Below, in pieces: positions 17,123 to 26,500 of a stretch of 64,000 nt of DNA. Made by a program: the position numbers and the translations under genes. How positions within the stretch are numbered: position 1 is the first letter of the stretch; every line of letters starts with the position of its first letter. The notes beneath the pieces were generated by a model. The model had not been told where the DNA came from and did not search any database. It saw nothing but the letters and a program-made list of their open reading frames with translations. This DNA comes from an uncultured Bacilli bacterium (lineage in GTDB: Bacteria > Bacillota_I > Bacilli_A > RF39 > UBA660): the NCBI GenBank assembly GCA_934098665.1, contig CAKOOO010000001.1, positions 1-64,000 on the forward strand. The letters run 5' to 3'.

Positions 17123-17845
17123 TTAATCCTCCTTCAAAACCTTCAAAGACTTTAAATCTCTATTAAGTAAATTTACATTTTCATTTTTTACTGAAGCATC
17201 ATTTACTAAATCAATTATATAATCGTTTAAATATAAAGTAGCTCCTTTTATATCATCTTCTTCATAAAAAGACTGTCCACTTTCATAATCATAATACATT
17301 ACATAACCATTATTTGCCTCAATAAAGGAATATTTTGATAAATTAACTGATTTACCATTATATTTTAAAACTGCATTTGTAAAGATTACATAAGTATCTA
17401 CATTATCATATAAATAAAAATTATTTTTAAGTATTTTTTTACCATCAACTGTTAAAGTAAGTAAATTATTATCTCCCGAAATTTCACTATATTTTGGAAG
17501 TAAATAACTTTCATTATTCTTATTATAAAAATATATTATCATATTTTTAGGTAAAATTATCTTATTTAATGCTTCACTATAAATTAGCGTGTCTTCATTT
17601 ATATTTTCATTTGCTTTTATATCAATTATTTTATCATCTTGATATGTTAAAACAGCATCATAAACTTCTTTTTTATTTAATACCATACTATAAAGTTTTT
17701 CTTTTTTAGTAATAAGTTCTATTTTATTTTTATTATTTATAATTTTTATAATAATAACTGCGCTTACAATAACAAGTAATGTTGCAAGACATATAGAAAC
17801 TACCATATAATTTTTCTTTAGAAAATTAGTTACTTTCTTTTTCAT
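17123..17845 (-). CDS. Single-pass membrane protein with extracellular domain, F1-like operon (240 aa)
   Basis: A basic N-terminus and one membrane helix (about 13-34) lead to a beta-rich extracellular domain. The pattern YNGKSVNLSKYSFIEAN, then YVMYYDYESGQSF, is similar in layout to the N-terminal ectodomains of the 443- and 1962-residue proteins at the other end of the operon (for example FDNVKIDLSKKAIYEN). The three probably share one surface module. The gene overlaps its upstream neighbour by 20 bp, which indicates tight coupling. Confidence 0.7.
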   Translation of the reverse strand: MKKKVTNFLKKNYMVVSICLATLLVIVSAVIIIKIINNKNKIELITKKEKLYSMVLNKKEVYDAVLTYQDDKIIDIKANENINEDTLIYSEALNKIILPKNMIIYFYNKNNESYLLPKYSEISGDNNLLTLTVDGKKILKNNFYLYDNVDTYVIFTNAVLKYNGKSVNLSKYSFIEANNGYVMYYDYESGQSFYEEDDIKGATLYLNDYIIDLVNDASVKNENVNLLNRDLKSLKVLKED

Positions 17846-18329
17846 TTTTTACCTTCCTAATATCCTTTACAAATTTAAGTGATGTAAACATATAAAAGAA
17901 TAAACCAAATAAGTTTACAGCAATTTGTAAAAAGAAATATATATTATTAGTATTATCAATTCTTAAAGTATCCACTAAATTAGCTAAATAAATAATAGCA
18001 ATATTAACTAGATTAATAACTAAATTAATGCATAATTTACCAGGTTTTAATACAAGTAAGTAAGATATAATAATAAGCATTACGCTAATAATAGCAAATG
18101 AAATATTAAATTTAATTTTAAATATTAGAAAATATGTAAGAAGTAAATAATTCATAATAATAAGTGCAAGAGCAAAGATTTCATTATTTTTTAAATCCAT
18201 AAGCGTTCCATAAAATGCATAATTACTTTTTTTATTATTTCTTAAAAATAATCCTAAAGCAAAAATTAATACTAAAAAAAGAGCAAAAACTATTACAAAA
18301 AACAAATATTTTTGAAAAAGCTTAATCAT
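17826..18329 (-). CDS. Polytopic membrane protein of the F1-like operon (167 aa)
   Basis: About four to five hydrophobic helices are predicted (near residues 7-28, 49-67, 74-92, 100-120 and 131-152). There is no recognisable domain. It is not an F0 a subunit: it is much shorter than the usual 230-270 residues, and I see no conserved arginine in a late membrane helix. It overlaps both neighbours (ATGA-type at 18326). It could be the membrane partner of the c-like ring, but that is inference. Confidence 0.7.
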   Translation of the reverse strand: MIKLFQKYLFFVIVFALFLVLIFALGLFLRNNKKSNYAFYGTLMDLKNNEIFALALIIMNYLLLTYFLIFKIKFNISFAIISVMLIIISYLLVLKPGKLCINLVINLVNIAIIYLANLVDTLRIDNTNNIYFFLQIAVNLFGLFFYMFTSLKFVKDIRKVKNEKESN

Positions 18330-18589
18330 ACTTCATCTCGTTTCTGAATCATTAAATTAAATACATTATTTGAGTTCATATAACTTGCATATATATTATC
18401 AATGCTTATTTCATTACCATTATATTTTATATCTACTTTACCATGTAATTCCCCAATAATGGGAGTATAATCTAGCATTATAAGTAGATTATACTTTTCG
18501 TCAGTTATTCTTATATATTCACAATTTTTATAAGTTGTAAGACCACTTTTTAGTTCAAATACATTAACTGTAATACCATTATTTTCCAT
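18326..18589 (-). CDS. Epsilon-like subunit of the F1-like ATPase (beta-sandwich domain only)
   Basis: The 87 residues fit the N-terminal beta-sandwich of F1 epsilon. The segment MLDYTPIIGELHGKVDIKYN corresponds to the canonical LPGHAPLxxxLxxGxxxI stretch. The C-terminal helical hairpin that inhibits F1 in ATP synthases is absent. The gene overlaps the end of beta, as epsilon does in standard operons, which supports the call. ATG 18589 is preferred over an upstream GTG at 18595 because AGGTG precedes it. Confidence 0.65.
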   Translation of the reverse strand: MENNGITVNVFELKSGLTTYKNCEYIRITDEKYNLLIMLDYTPIIGELHGKVDIKYNGNEISIDNIYASYMNSNNVFNLMIQKRDEV

Positions 18590-19925
18590 AAGCACCTATG
18601 TACAAAAATGAAAGTTCATCGGCATTATCATATTTACCATTTAATATGCCTTCAACATCATTTAAGATATCTTCAATATCAACTTTAACTCCTGGTGTAT
18701 TTGTAAATGCCTCAGAGGCAAAAAGTGGTTGTGAAAAATAATTACGAAGTTTTCTTGTACGATAGAAAATATTTTTATCTTCATCAGATATTTCATCTAC
18801 TCCTAAAATTGCAATAACTTCTTCAAGTTCATCATATCTTGTATAATAACTTAAAGCTTTTTTAAGTAAGTCATAATGTCTTTGACCAATTATACTTGCA
18901 TCAACAAGTTTTGAGGTACTTTTAAATACATTTATGGCAGGATATAACCCTTTTTCACTCATTTTACGATCAAGAGTTATTTGACCATCCATATATGAAG
19001 ATATATTTTGAACGGCTTCATCATTTAAATCATCGGCAGGAACATATATTGTTTGAAATGAAGTTATAGCACCATCTTTTGTAGAGTTTGCCCTTTCTTC
19101 AATTTTACTAATAAGCTCGTTCATATTGGCCATATAACCATTTTCTACAAGAATTTCTTTAAGTTCCATAGAAATTTCACTTCTTGCTTGAATAAAACGA
19201 TATACATTATCTATAAAGATAAGAGAGTCTTTTTTCTTTTCATCACGAAGATACTCAGCTACAGTTAGACCTGTTTCAATTGATTTACTTCTTGATACAG
19301 GATTTGAACCCATTTGACCAAATACTAAAGCAATTTTATCAAGAAGCCCATTTTTATCCATTTCTTCGATAAGTTCTTTTCCTTCTCTTGAACGCTCTCC
19401 AGCACCAATAAAAATTGCATTTGCACTTGTTGAGGAATAAATATTATGAATAAGTTCACGAATTAATACAGTTTTACCTACACCGGCTCCACCAATTAAG
19501 CCTATTTTAAATCCTCTTTGTATTGGAGCAAAAAAGTCAATTATTTTAATACCTGTCCATAAAGGTTTTGCTTCAATATCTAAATCTTTTAAACTAATAG
19601 TATTTCCTTTGGTTACTTTTTTATTTTCTGATGTAAATGGTTTACCATCAATTATATTTCCATAAGCATCAAATACTCTTCCGATAGCTTTATCTGAGTA
19701 TTCCATTTGAATACCACTTGCTTTTTTAATAAGTTTTGTACCTTTTTTAAGACCATGGTTTGAGGATAATGTTATACAAATTGCTTCAATAGTATTTATT
19801 GAGGCAATTTCAAATAAATATTTCCCATCTTCTGTAGAAAGGATATCCCCAACTTCAAGGTCCTGTGAAGATAAAATAACTTTTACTGATACATCTAAAA
19901 TACTTACAACTTTACCAACTATCAT
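18579..19925 (-). CDS. F1-like ATPase beta subunit (catalytic)
   Basis: At 448 residues it is close to F1 beta. The catalytic set is intact: P-loop GGAGVGKT (145-152), GERSREG with the general-base Glu177 and Arg178, Walker B LIFIDN with Asp239, FGQMGSNP in place of YGQMNEPP, ITSFQTIYVPADDL, the catch-loop region KGLYPAI, and DEISDED (377-383). It should therefore hydrolyse ATP. It is encoded just after alpha (overlapping stop and start) and before epsilon, the normal F1 order. Divergence from housekeeping AtpD is clear throughout, in line with a specialised F1-like ATPase. Confidence 0.92.
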   Translation of the reverse strand: MIVGKVVSILDVSVKVILSSQDLEVGDILSTEDGKYLFEIASINTIEAICITLSSNHGLKKGTKLIKKASGIQMEYSDKAIGRVFDAYGNIIDGKPFTSENKKVTKGNTISLKDLDIEAKPLWTGIKIIDFFAPIQRGFKIGLIGGAGVGKTVLIRELIHNIYSSTSANAIFIGAGERSREGKELIEEMDKNGLLDKIALVFGQMGSNPVSRSKSIETGLTVAEYLRDEKKKDSLIFIDNVYRFIQARSEISMELKEILVENGYMANMNELISKIEERANSTKDGAITSFQTIYVPADDLNDEAVQNISSYMDGQITLDRKMSEKGLYPAINVFKSTSKLVDASIIGQRHYDLLKKALSYYTRYDELEEVIAILGVDEISDEDKNIFYRTRKLRNYFSQPLFASEAFTNTPGVKVDIEDILNDVEGILNGKYDNADELSFLYIGAYGK

Positions 19926-21247
19926 TATTTTACCTCCTTAACATCATCAAATAAATGAACCATTTCTTCTTTAGTCATAGGACTATATTTATATTGACTT
20001 AATTTAGATAATATTTTTTGTCCTTCAACCATTCTATTTTTCATATTTTCACCTAAATCATCTAGATTAACAAGTTCATAAATATCTCTAATTTCTAGAT
20101 AAGACAGTAAATCACTTTTTATTTTAATACCAACTTTTTTCATATCATCAGACTGAACAGCTCCACCAAGTCTTGATACAGAAAGTCCATAATCAATCGC
20201 AGGGCGCTCACCTTTATTAAACTTCTTTAAAGATAATACAAGCTGACCATCACAAATTGATATAATATTGGTTGAAATATAATCTGTTATATCACCACTT
20301 CTTGTTTCAACAACAGGTATCATAGTAATGCTTCCACCACCTACATGCTGACAACCATTTTCAAGTAATCTTGCATGTGTATAAAATATATCTGATGGAT
20401 AAGCATCTCTTCCTGGTACCTTTTTTGAGGCAAGTGACATGTGTCTATAAATATCGGCATGTTTTTTTAAATCATCAAAAATAAGTAGTACATCAAGTCC
20501 TTGGTTCATAAAAAATTTTGCAAGGCTTGTCGCTGCATACGGAGTAACAAAACTTTTCGCTGGTAAATCATCAAAGAAAGAGGCCACAATAATTGTATAA
20601 CACATTGCTCCCATCTTTGTTAGTTCATAATAAATTTGTTTTACTTCTTTTTTAGTTTTACCTATTGCTACATATATACAAAGTACTTTTTTATCTTTTT
20701 GATTATTAATCATATCAAGACAAATTTGAGTTTTACCAGTTTTTTTATCGCCAATAATAAGTTGTCTTTGACCTTTACCAATTGGGTAAAATAAATCAAT
20801 ACCCGCAATACCAGTTAAAAATTCTCTTTTAACATCCGCCCTATCAATAAGGTCAATTGGTTTATCCTCAACATCAAACTCTAATATATTTTCAAACTTT
20901 TTACCGCTTATTAAATCATTTCCAAAAACATCAATTACTTTTCCTAAACTATCCATAGAAAAGGATACTTTAAAATTTTTATTTAAAGTATAAACTTTAT
21001 CTCCAATAACAATATTATCATTTTGTTCTACTAAAGAAATGCTTACTGTACTGTCATATATAGCAGATACATAACCTTTTGCTTTATTAAGTATGCTTAC
21101 ACTTTCGAAAAAAGCAACATCCTTAAGACCAGCAACCTCTATCATTGAACCAGTTATATTAATAACTTTTCCTATTGAAAATACATTTTCTTCATCATTT
21201 ATATTTTGCATTACATCTTTTGCAATTTCATCCCACATTACACTCAC
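19925..21247 (-). CDS. F1-like ATPase alpha subunit
   Basis: This is a 440-residue F1 alpha homologue, about 60 residues shorter than AtpA, mainly at the C-terminus. It has the beta-barrel N-terminal domain, the P-loop GDKKTGKT (166-173) and the RQLIIGDKKTGK context. It also has VPGRDAYPSDIFYTHARLLE, VVETRSGDITDYISTNIISI and YGLSVSRLGGA with Arg359, the arginine finger that completes the beta catalytic site. The start is GTG 21247, or possibly ATG 21238; AAAGGGATG lies inside the end of the upstream gene. It pairs with the following beta gene. Confidence 0.9.
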   Translation of the reverse strand: MSVMWDEIAKDVMQNINDEENVFSIGKVINITGSMIEVAGLKDVAFFESVSILNKAKGYVSAIYDSTVSISLVEQNDNIVIGDKVYTLNKNFKVSFSMDSLGKVIDVFGNDLISGKKFENILEFDVEDKPIDLIDRADVKREFLTGIAGIDLFYPIGKGQRQLIIGDKKTGKTQICLDMINNQKDKKVLCIYVAIGKTKKEVKQIYYELTKMGAMCYTIIVASFFDDLPAKSFVTPYAATSLAKFFMNQGLDVLLIFDDLKKHADIYRHMSLASKKVPGRDAYPSDIFYTHARLLENGCQHVGGGSITMIPVVETRSGDITDYISTNIISICDGQLVLSLKKFNKGERPAIDYGLSVSRLGGAVQSDDMKKVGIKIKSDLLSYLEIRDIYELVNLDDLGENMKNRMVEGQKILSKLSQYKYSPMTKEEMVHLFDDVKEVK

Positions 21248-21250
21248 AAG

Positions 21251-21991
21251 TCACACATCCCTTTCATTTATGCTATAATCATAAATTTTTGCTTGGTATT
21301 TTATTATAATACCTTTATAAATATCATCACTATAAGTAGTTTTAATATTCGGATTTAAATAGTTATAATTTTTATTTTTATTTCCTGTTATTATTTCAAT
21401 AACTGGACTTTTCTCATCAATGCATTCATTTAAATCAAGTATATATTTATTTAAATTAAATTTATGAGTTTTTAAATAATCATTAAATAATGTAAGTTCT
21501 TTTTCAGAAAGCATTTTACTAATTTCTTTTATTTGATTATCCTTGTTAAGCATTTTTAATTTATATATTAAATTTGGACTGAATCTATCAAGTATACTTT
21601 GATAATAACTTGCATTTTCTGAAGGCACAATATTTTTTAAAAATTTAATTATTACATCCTCGTCATTAATATTAAATATTTCATCTACTTTATTAGCTAT
21701 TTTTAATGCATTACCATTTGCATATTCTACATTATTATATAAATCTAATAGTTTATAATCTATACTATTTTCTTTTTGCCCTTTTATTTCCTTTTCTTTT
21801 TTAATATTATCTTCGGTATTTTCAAAAGATGTAACCATATTTTTTTCATCAATTTTCTTATCAAGTTCAGTCATTTTATTAAAGTAATATTTTTTTGCAT
21901 CTTTATTTACTACATCGATAAGTTTTTTTAATGAAAAGAACATTATAATAGATAATAATACTATTATAACGCTTAAAAATATAAGTTCCAT
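21251..21991 (-). CDS. b/delta-like stalk protein of the F1-like ATPase
   Basis: One N-terminal membrane helix (about 3-21) and a long charged helix (KKYYFNKMTELDKKIDEK) look like subunit b. The C-terminal part has helices followed by IYKGIIIKYQAKIYDYSI, which matches the GGxxVxxGDKVxDxS strand at the end of F1 delta. A fused b-delta peripheral stalk is the best reading at 246 residues. It lies between c and alpha, where b and delta normally sit. The gene starts on the stop of c and ends on TGA four bases before alpha. Confidence 0.7.
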   Translation of the reverse strand: MELIFLSVIIVLLSIIMFFSLKKLIDVVNKDAKKYYFNKMTELDKKIDEKNMVTSFENTEDNIKKEKEIKGQKENSIDYKLLDLYNNVEYANGNALKIANKVDEIFNINDEDVIIKFLKNIVPSENASYYQSILDRFSPNLIYKLKMLNKDNQIKEISKMLSEKELTLFNDYLKTHKFNLNKYILDLNECIDEKSPVIEIITGNKNKNYNYLNPNIKTTYSDDIYKGIIIKYQAKIYDYSINERDV

Positions 21992-22236
21992 TAAGATACG
22001 AAAGGATTTAGGTATAAAAGAATGTATATAAAGGTAAATAAGAATAATAAAAATACCGCTAGAACAACTAAAATAGTCATAATTGAATGAATAACATCAT
22101 TTTTAGTTTCCGGATTTCTTCCAATTGATTCCGCAATTTTTCCTCCCATTATACCAAGGCCAATTGATAATCCTAAAAATGTAAGTCCTAGAATTATTCC
22201 AACGGCAAGCATTGTTGCATAAAGTACACTTTCCAT
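21991..22236 (-). CDS. c-subunit-like hairpin lacking the ion-binding carboxylate
   Basis: The 81 residues form two hydrophobic helices joined by the polar loop ESIGRNPETKND, equivalent to the F0 c loop ARQPE. Helix 1 is Gly-rich (GLSIGLGIMGGKIAES). In helix 2 the residue aligned with the essential Glu or Asp is Ala: HSIMTILVVLAVFLLF against the usual MGIALVEALPI. Neither helix contains any other acidic residue. A ring of these could not carry protons or sodium ions through the usual mechanism. AAGGAGTGAG precedes the ATG. Confidence 0.85.
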   Translation of the reverse strand: MESVLYATMLAVGIILGLTFLGLSIGLGIMGGKIAESIGRNPETKNDVIHSIMTILVVLAVFLLFLFTFIYILLYLNPFVS

Positions 22237-22252
22237 AATTTCTCACTCCTTC

Positions 22253-23584
22253 TTATAATTTAAATTTATATGAAGCGATAACGCCCATATTTGAATTTTG
22301 TAAAACCCCATTTTCTATAACTATAGTGGCAAAACTTCCAGTTGAAGAATAATTAAATGATCCTTTATATCCTTCAGTCGAAGCTAAAGATAAATTTAGG
22401 TCATCATCTACTGATACTAAATTACCATCGATGTAAAGATTTGCTTTTGCACTGTCAATTAGACCATCTATCTTCAATATATATGATACACTATTTGCGC
22501 TAACTTTTTCAAGTGTAATTTTTCCTTTTACAGGTAAAGTTGTAACATTTGTTTCATCAAACTTTTTACTTTGAACATTACCATTTTCATCTTTAAAATC
22601 ATAGTAAAATTCTAAATGATATGTAGTATTTGGTAATAAATTATTTATAACATACTCAGTATTTCCTACTCCTAAATCATAAGTATTATCGCCTTCTTTA
22701 ACATATACATTTGTAAATTCTGTTAAAGGATCATATACCATATAATTTATAGTAATACTTTTTTGAGTAGGAATACAAGATAAAATAGTGGTTTTATGCG
22801 TTACATACTTATTATCTTTGACTGTTTGATGTATTTTATTAATAAAGACAACTTCATCTTCTTCATCATCATATATATTATCATTTTTATTAGTATTATT
22901 TTTATTATCTAAGTAGCCCTTTTTAACATCTTTATAATTATTTGTACTACCACTTATTTTAGCTAAATCAACTTCTTCACCAGAAAAAATAACTTTTTCT
23001 TCATTAGTTTTAAATGTAAATAAATCACATATTACATTAAGTGTTCCAAATGATTTATAATTTATTACATTATTATATACATAAGAATTACCTACTTTAT
23101 CTAGATTAACAAGTAAATAATTTTCAGCAGTTAAAAGGCTATCTTCACTTTTAATTTGTTTCCCGGTAACTAAATATTTACGATCAGATATTTTAAATAT
23201 TCTATTTGATACTCCAGAAAAACTTGTTTCATCTGTATATTTTTTAGTTTCACCATTTTTAGTTACTTCATAAAATGTTCCAAGAAGTTTTATTTCATTA
23301 ATACTTGAATTATATATTACTGCAGATTTACCTAAATTAATTTTTTCTTTATCTAAAAATAATATGTATCTTCCTAGTAAATCTTTTTTTACATAAGTAT
23401 TATTTTTTACAGTAATAAGTTCTGAGGCATTATTATAAACATAACTTATGGCTTTTACATCATATTTTATATTATAATCTTTAACTTTAAAAACTATAAA
23501 TATAATCAAAGATGCAAGGACAAGAAAAGTAAATATACTTAAAATGGTAATTAAAATTTTATTATTTTTATTTAATTTTCTCAT
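22253..23584 (-). CDS. Membrane-anchored surface protein of the F1-like operon (443 aa)
   Basis: One N-terminal membrane helix (about 10-33) is followed by an extracellular beta-rich domain with SNRIFKISDRKYLVTGKQI. This resembles HFIGRISDTKYIVAGNDL in the 1962-residue neighbour. An acidic Asn-rich linker (DDEEDEVVF) leads to a fibronectin-III-like domain (NNLLPNTTYHLEFYYDF) and a final beta domain. It has no sorting signal. It lies three bases after the giant gene and 16 bases before c, so the three are made together. Physical contact with the c-like ring is inference. Confidence 0.75.
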   Translation of the reverse strand: MRKLNKNNKILITILSIFTFLVLASLIIFIVFKVKDYNIKYDVKAISYVYNNASELITVKNNTYVKKDLLGRYILFLDKEKINLGKSAVIYNSSINEIKLLGTFYEVTKNGETKKYTDETSFSGVSNRIFKISDRKYLVTGKQIKSEDSLLTAENYLLVNLDKVGNSYVYNNVINYKSFGTLNVICDLFTFKTNEEKVIFSGEEVDLAKISGSTNNYKDVKKGYLDNKNNTNKNDNIYDDEEDEVVFINKIHQTVKDNKYVTHKTTILSCIPTQKSITINYMVYDPLTEFTNVYVKEGDNTYDLGVGNTEYVINNLLPNTTYHLEFYYDFKDENGNVQSKKFDETNVTTLPVKGKITLEKVSANSVSYILKIDGLIDSAKANLYIDGNLVSVDDDLNLSLASTEGYKGSFNYSSTGSFATIVIENGVLQNSNMGVIASYKFKL

Positions 23585-23587
23585 TTA

Positions 23588-26500
23588 CTAACCTCTTTTC
23601 TCATCCTCTGTTCTTGTCGTAACGCTATTTTCTGTTTTTTGTAAAATATAGCATTCATTTTTTTCTTCGTTCCATTTATTTGAAGCAGCATCCTCTAAAC
23701 ATTTTTCTTTTGTATTTAAATCTTTTGTTATAGGTCCACCTAAATAGAATTTGTATATCATATTATATCCAGCACTTCTAAGAAGTAGTTCATCTGAATA
23801 TGCATAATATTCTTTCTTTTCATTATGTTTAATAACCATTTGATAATAACTATCTCCCACCTCACTTGAGGAAGTTGCACCAATTACATAAGTAATTTTA
23901 TCATCATCATCTAAAGAATATTCATCAAACATTTTAACACCAGATAAAGATATATTACCAACACTACTTTCAATTGAATTAATGTTATATAAAATGCCCA
24001 CTACATAAGCTTCTTGCATAATATAATCTTCGCTTTCTGGTGGTGTTAAGTCTTTCATAATATTTGCGGCATAACCAAACCTTAATGTAGTTTTACCTAT
24101 TATATCATTATACTCATCAATATAGTTATTTGCTATATACTGAGTAATACCTGTATTAATATGATAATTGTTAAGAGTAAACATTAAATATCTATCTTTA
24201 TGACTTTCATTTGGATTTTCGCCTTCATTATTAATATAAGTATCATACTCTACGAAGAAATAATATTGTTTATTTTCCTGTAAAGAAGTATATTTTACTT
24301 TATTATTTGAACTATATATATTCATATCTTTTTCAGTACCTGCAATTTTTTCATAATTACCATTTTTAAGTACTGCAAGATATACTTTATAATTACCAGA
24401 CTTTATAACTTTATCACTATCATTAAATGCAAGCCTGAAATTTAAATAGTAGCCATCTTCGCTATTATGATGTGACTGTTTAATAACATCAAGTGTTGGT
24501 GATAAAAGTTTTCTTACAGAAGCACTACTATCATAAATAGTGTAAGTTTTTTCACCAGATAATGTATCAATTATAGCATTAATTTTAATATTATAGTTTG
24601 CTCCATATACATATTTTTCATCAGTAACATCAAAGTTTGTAAGCATATTATAGTCTTTATCTAAAACGCAAGCATCACCTAAAGTATTATAACTATCAAA
24701 GCATGGATTTACAGTTTCAAGACAAATACCATTACTACATATTTCATAGCTTAACTTTTTAAAACCAATTATATCACTAAATTTATAATTTAATGCAAGG
24801 GTCCTATTTTGATAATCATCTGTAGAGCTAACACTTGAACTAACACCTGTAACATATCCATCAGTCTCACTTAAAGTTTTAAATGTTTTTGTAAACTCAC
24901 TATAATTATCACTTTCAGCATCCGCTAAATAAGTTTTTTTGTTATTAACCATCATGTACATTTTTAAATTATATTCTTCATTTACATTAAGTCCATATAA
25001 AACAATATAATATGTTACTGTAATATTTTTACCATTATATTTATCACTATCAAATGTAATTTCATTATTTAAATAATCATATTTATAATCAGTAATAACT
25101 GCATTATCAACACTTACTGTTCTTAAATTAATTAAATAGCCATTTCCACCATTTAAATCAATTTTATATTTATTATTATTTACTACTCCACTTGCACTAA
25201 TAAGACTATCAGTATTAACTTTAATAGTTTTTCCGCCTACTTCAATATAAAGATACATTTTGCCATCTTCTTTTGTAATATCACTTTCTTTTATACCAGT
25301 AAGTGATAAATGAAGTTTAGCACCATTTATAGTTTCTTTTATAAAGTTTAAAGCAACTGATGGTACAACATTATCATAAGTAAATGAGTTATCTATATAG
25401 CTTATATTTTGAGAAGCAAGTTCTTTAGCCACCACTGGAGTATTTACTCTATTAATAGAAATATTTGCACCCGTATTTGTAATAACATAATTATATGTTC
25501 CTTCGAAATATGAATCTTTTTTAAGAACAAAATATTTTGAGGCTAAATTTTTAAGATAAATATTTCCTTTTAAATGATTATTATTTTCATTATAATCAGA
25601 TAAAGTAGTTTCATTATCATCTACAAAATCGCCAATAGCTCTAAATGGATAATAAGCACCAAGTGCACTAGAATCTAAAGTTAATCTATTAAATAATAGT
25701 ACATAATTATTATTCTCATCAAATGTTTGAATTGCATATTTTTTTGAGGTATTGCCAAATAAAGTTACTACTCCACTATCATATAATGCTTCAAGAGAAA
25801 CGTATAAGTTTTTATTTTTAAACAAGTTAAATTCATTTCCAAACGTTTTTGAATTATAAAGCTTAGAGTAATCTACATAAATACATAATCCTTCATCACA
25901 TTCTAGTATATAAGCTGTATGTGAAAGAGAGTTATCATCTTTTTCATTATACTCCCAAACTTTACTATCATTATATGTAATCTTATTTGTTCCAATTTCA
26001 TTTAAGAAACCTTTTGTAATATTATAACTTATATTTTCAATTTTAAAATTATTTGTGCCATCTGAGATATTTAAATTAAATGACGCTATCTTTGATGTAT
26101 CTCCATTTAATTTAAGAATTAATAAGTTGTTATATAATAGTTTTCCATCATTTTTTAAAATATCAAATGATAATTCATCTAAAGTATTTTTTCCTTCAAA
26201 AGTTTTTGTAAAAACATTTGCATATACATTTTCATAAGTAGCTTCATCAATAAGTTTGGCATTTAAATATATATTATAATTATCACCTTTTGTAAGTGAA
26301 AATTTTCCACAGTTAAATTTTGAAGTATAAAATGGTTTTTTATTACATGTTACCTTTTCTGCTGAAGTAATTTCACCATCATTTACATTAAAGTATAATA
26401 ATTCATCTTTTTTACCATCAATGGTAGCTAGTGAACTATCTATATCATTAACTTCATATTTATAAGTAATTGATCCTTCATCACTTTCCCAAGGGAAAAT

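Noticed and set aside
17826..18329. The 167-residue membrane protein as F0 subunit a
   Set aside because: It is too short, with no conserved arginine-bearing late helix seen, and it lies after epsilon where a is not normally encoded.
15990..22236. Ordinary proton-translocating ATP synthase operon
   Set aside because: No a subunit is present, c lacks its carboxylate, gamma is displaced to the operon end, and large surface proteins are co-encoded; subunit divergence is high.
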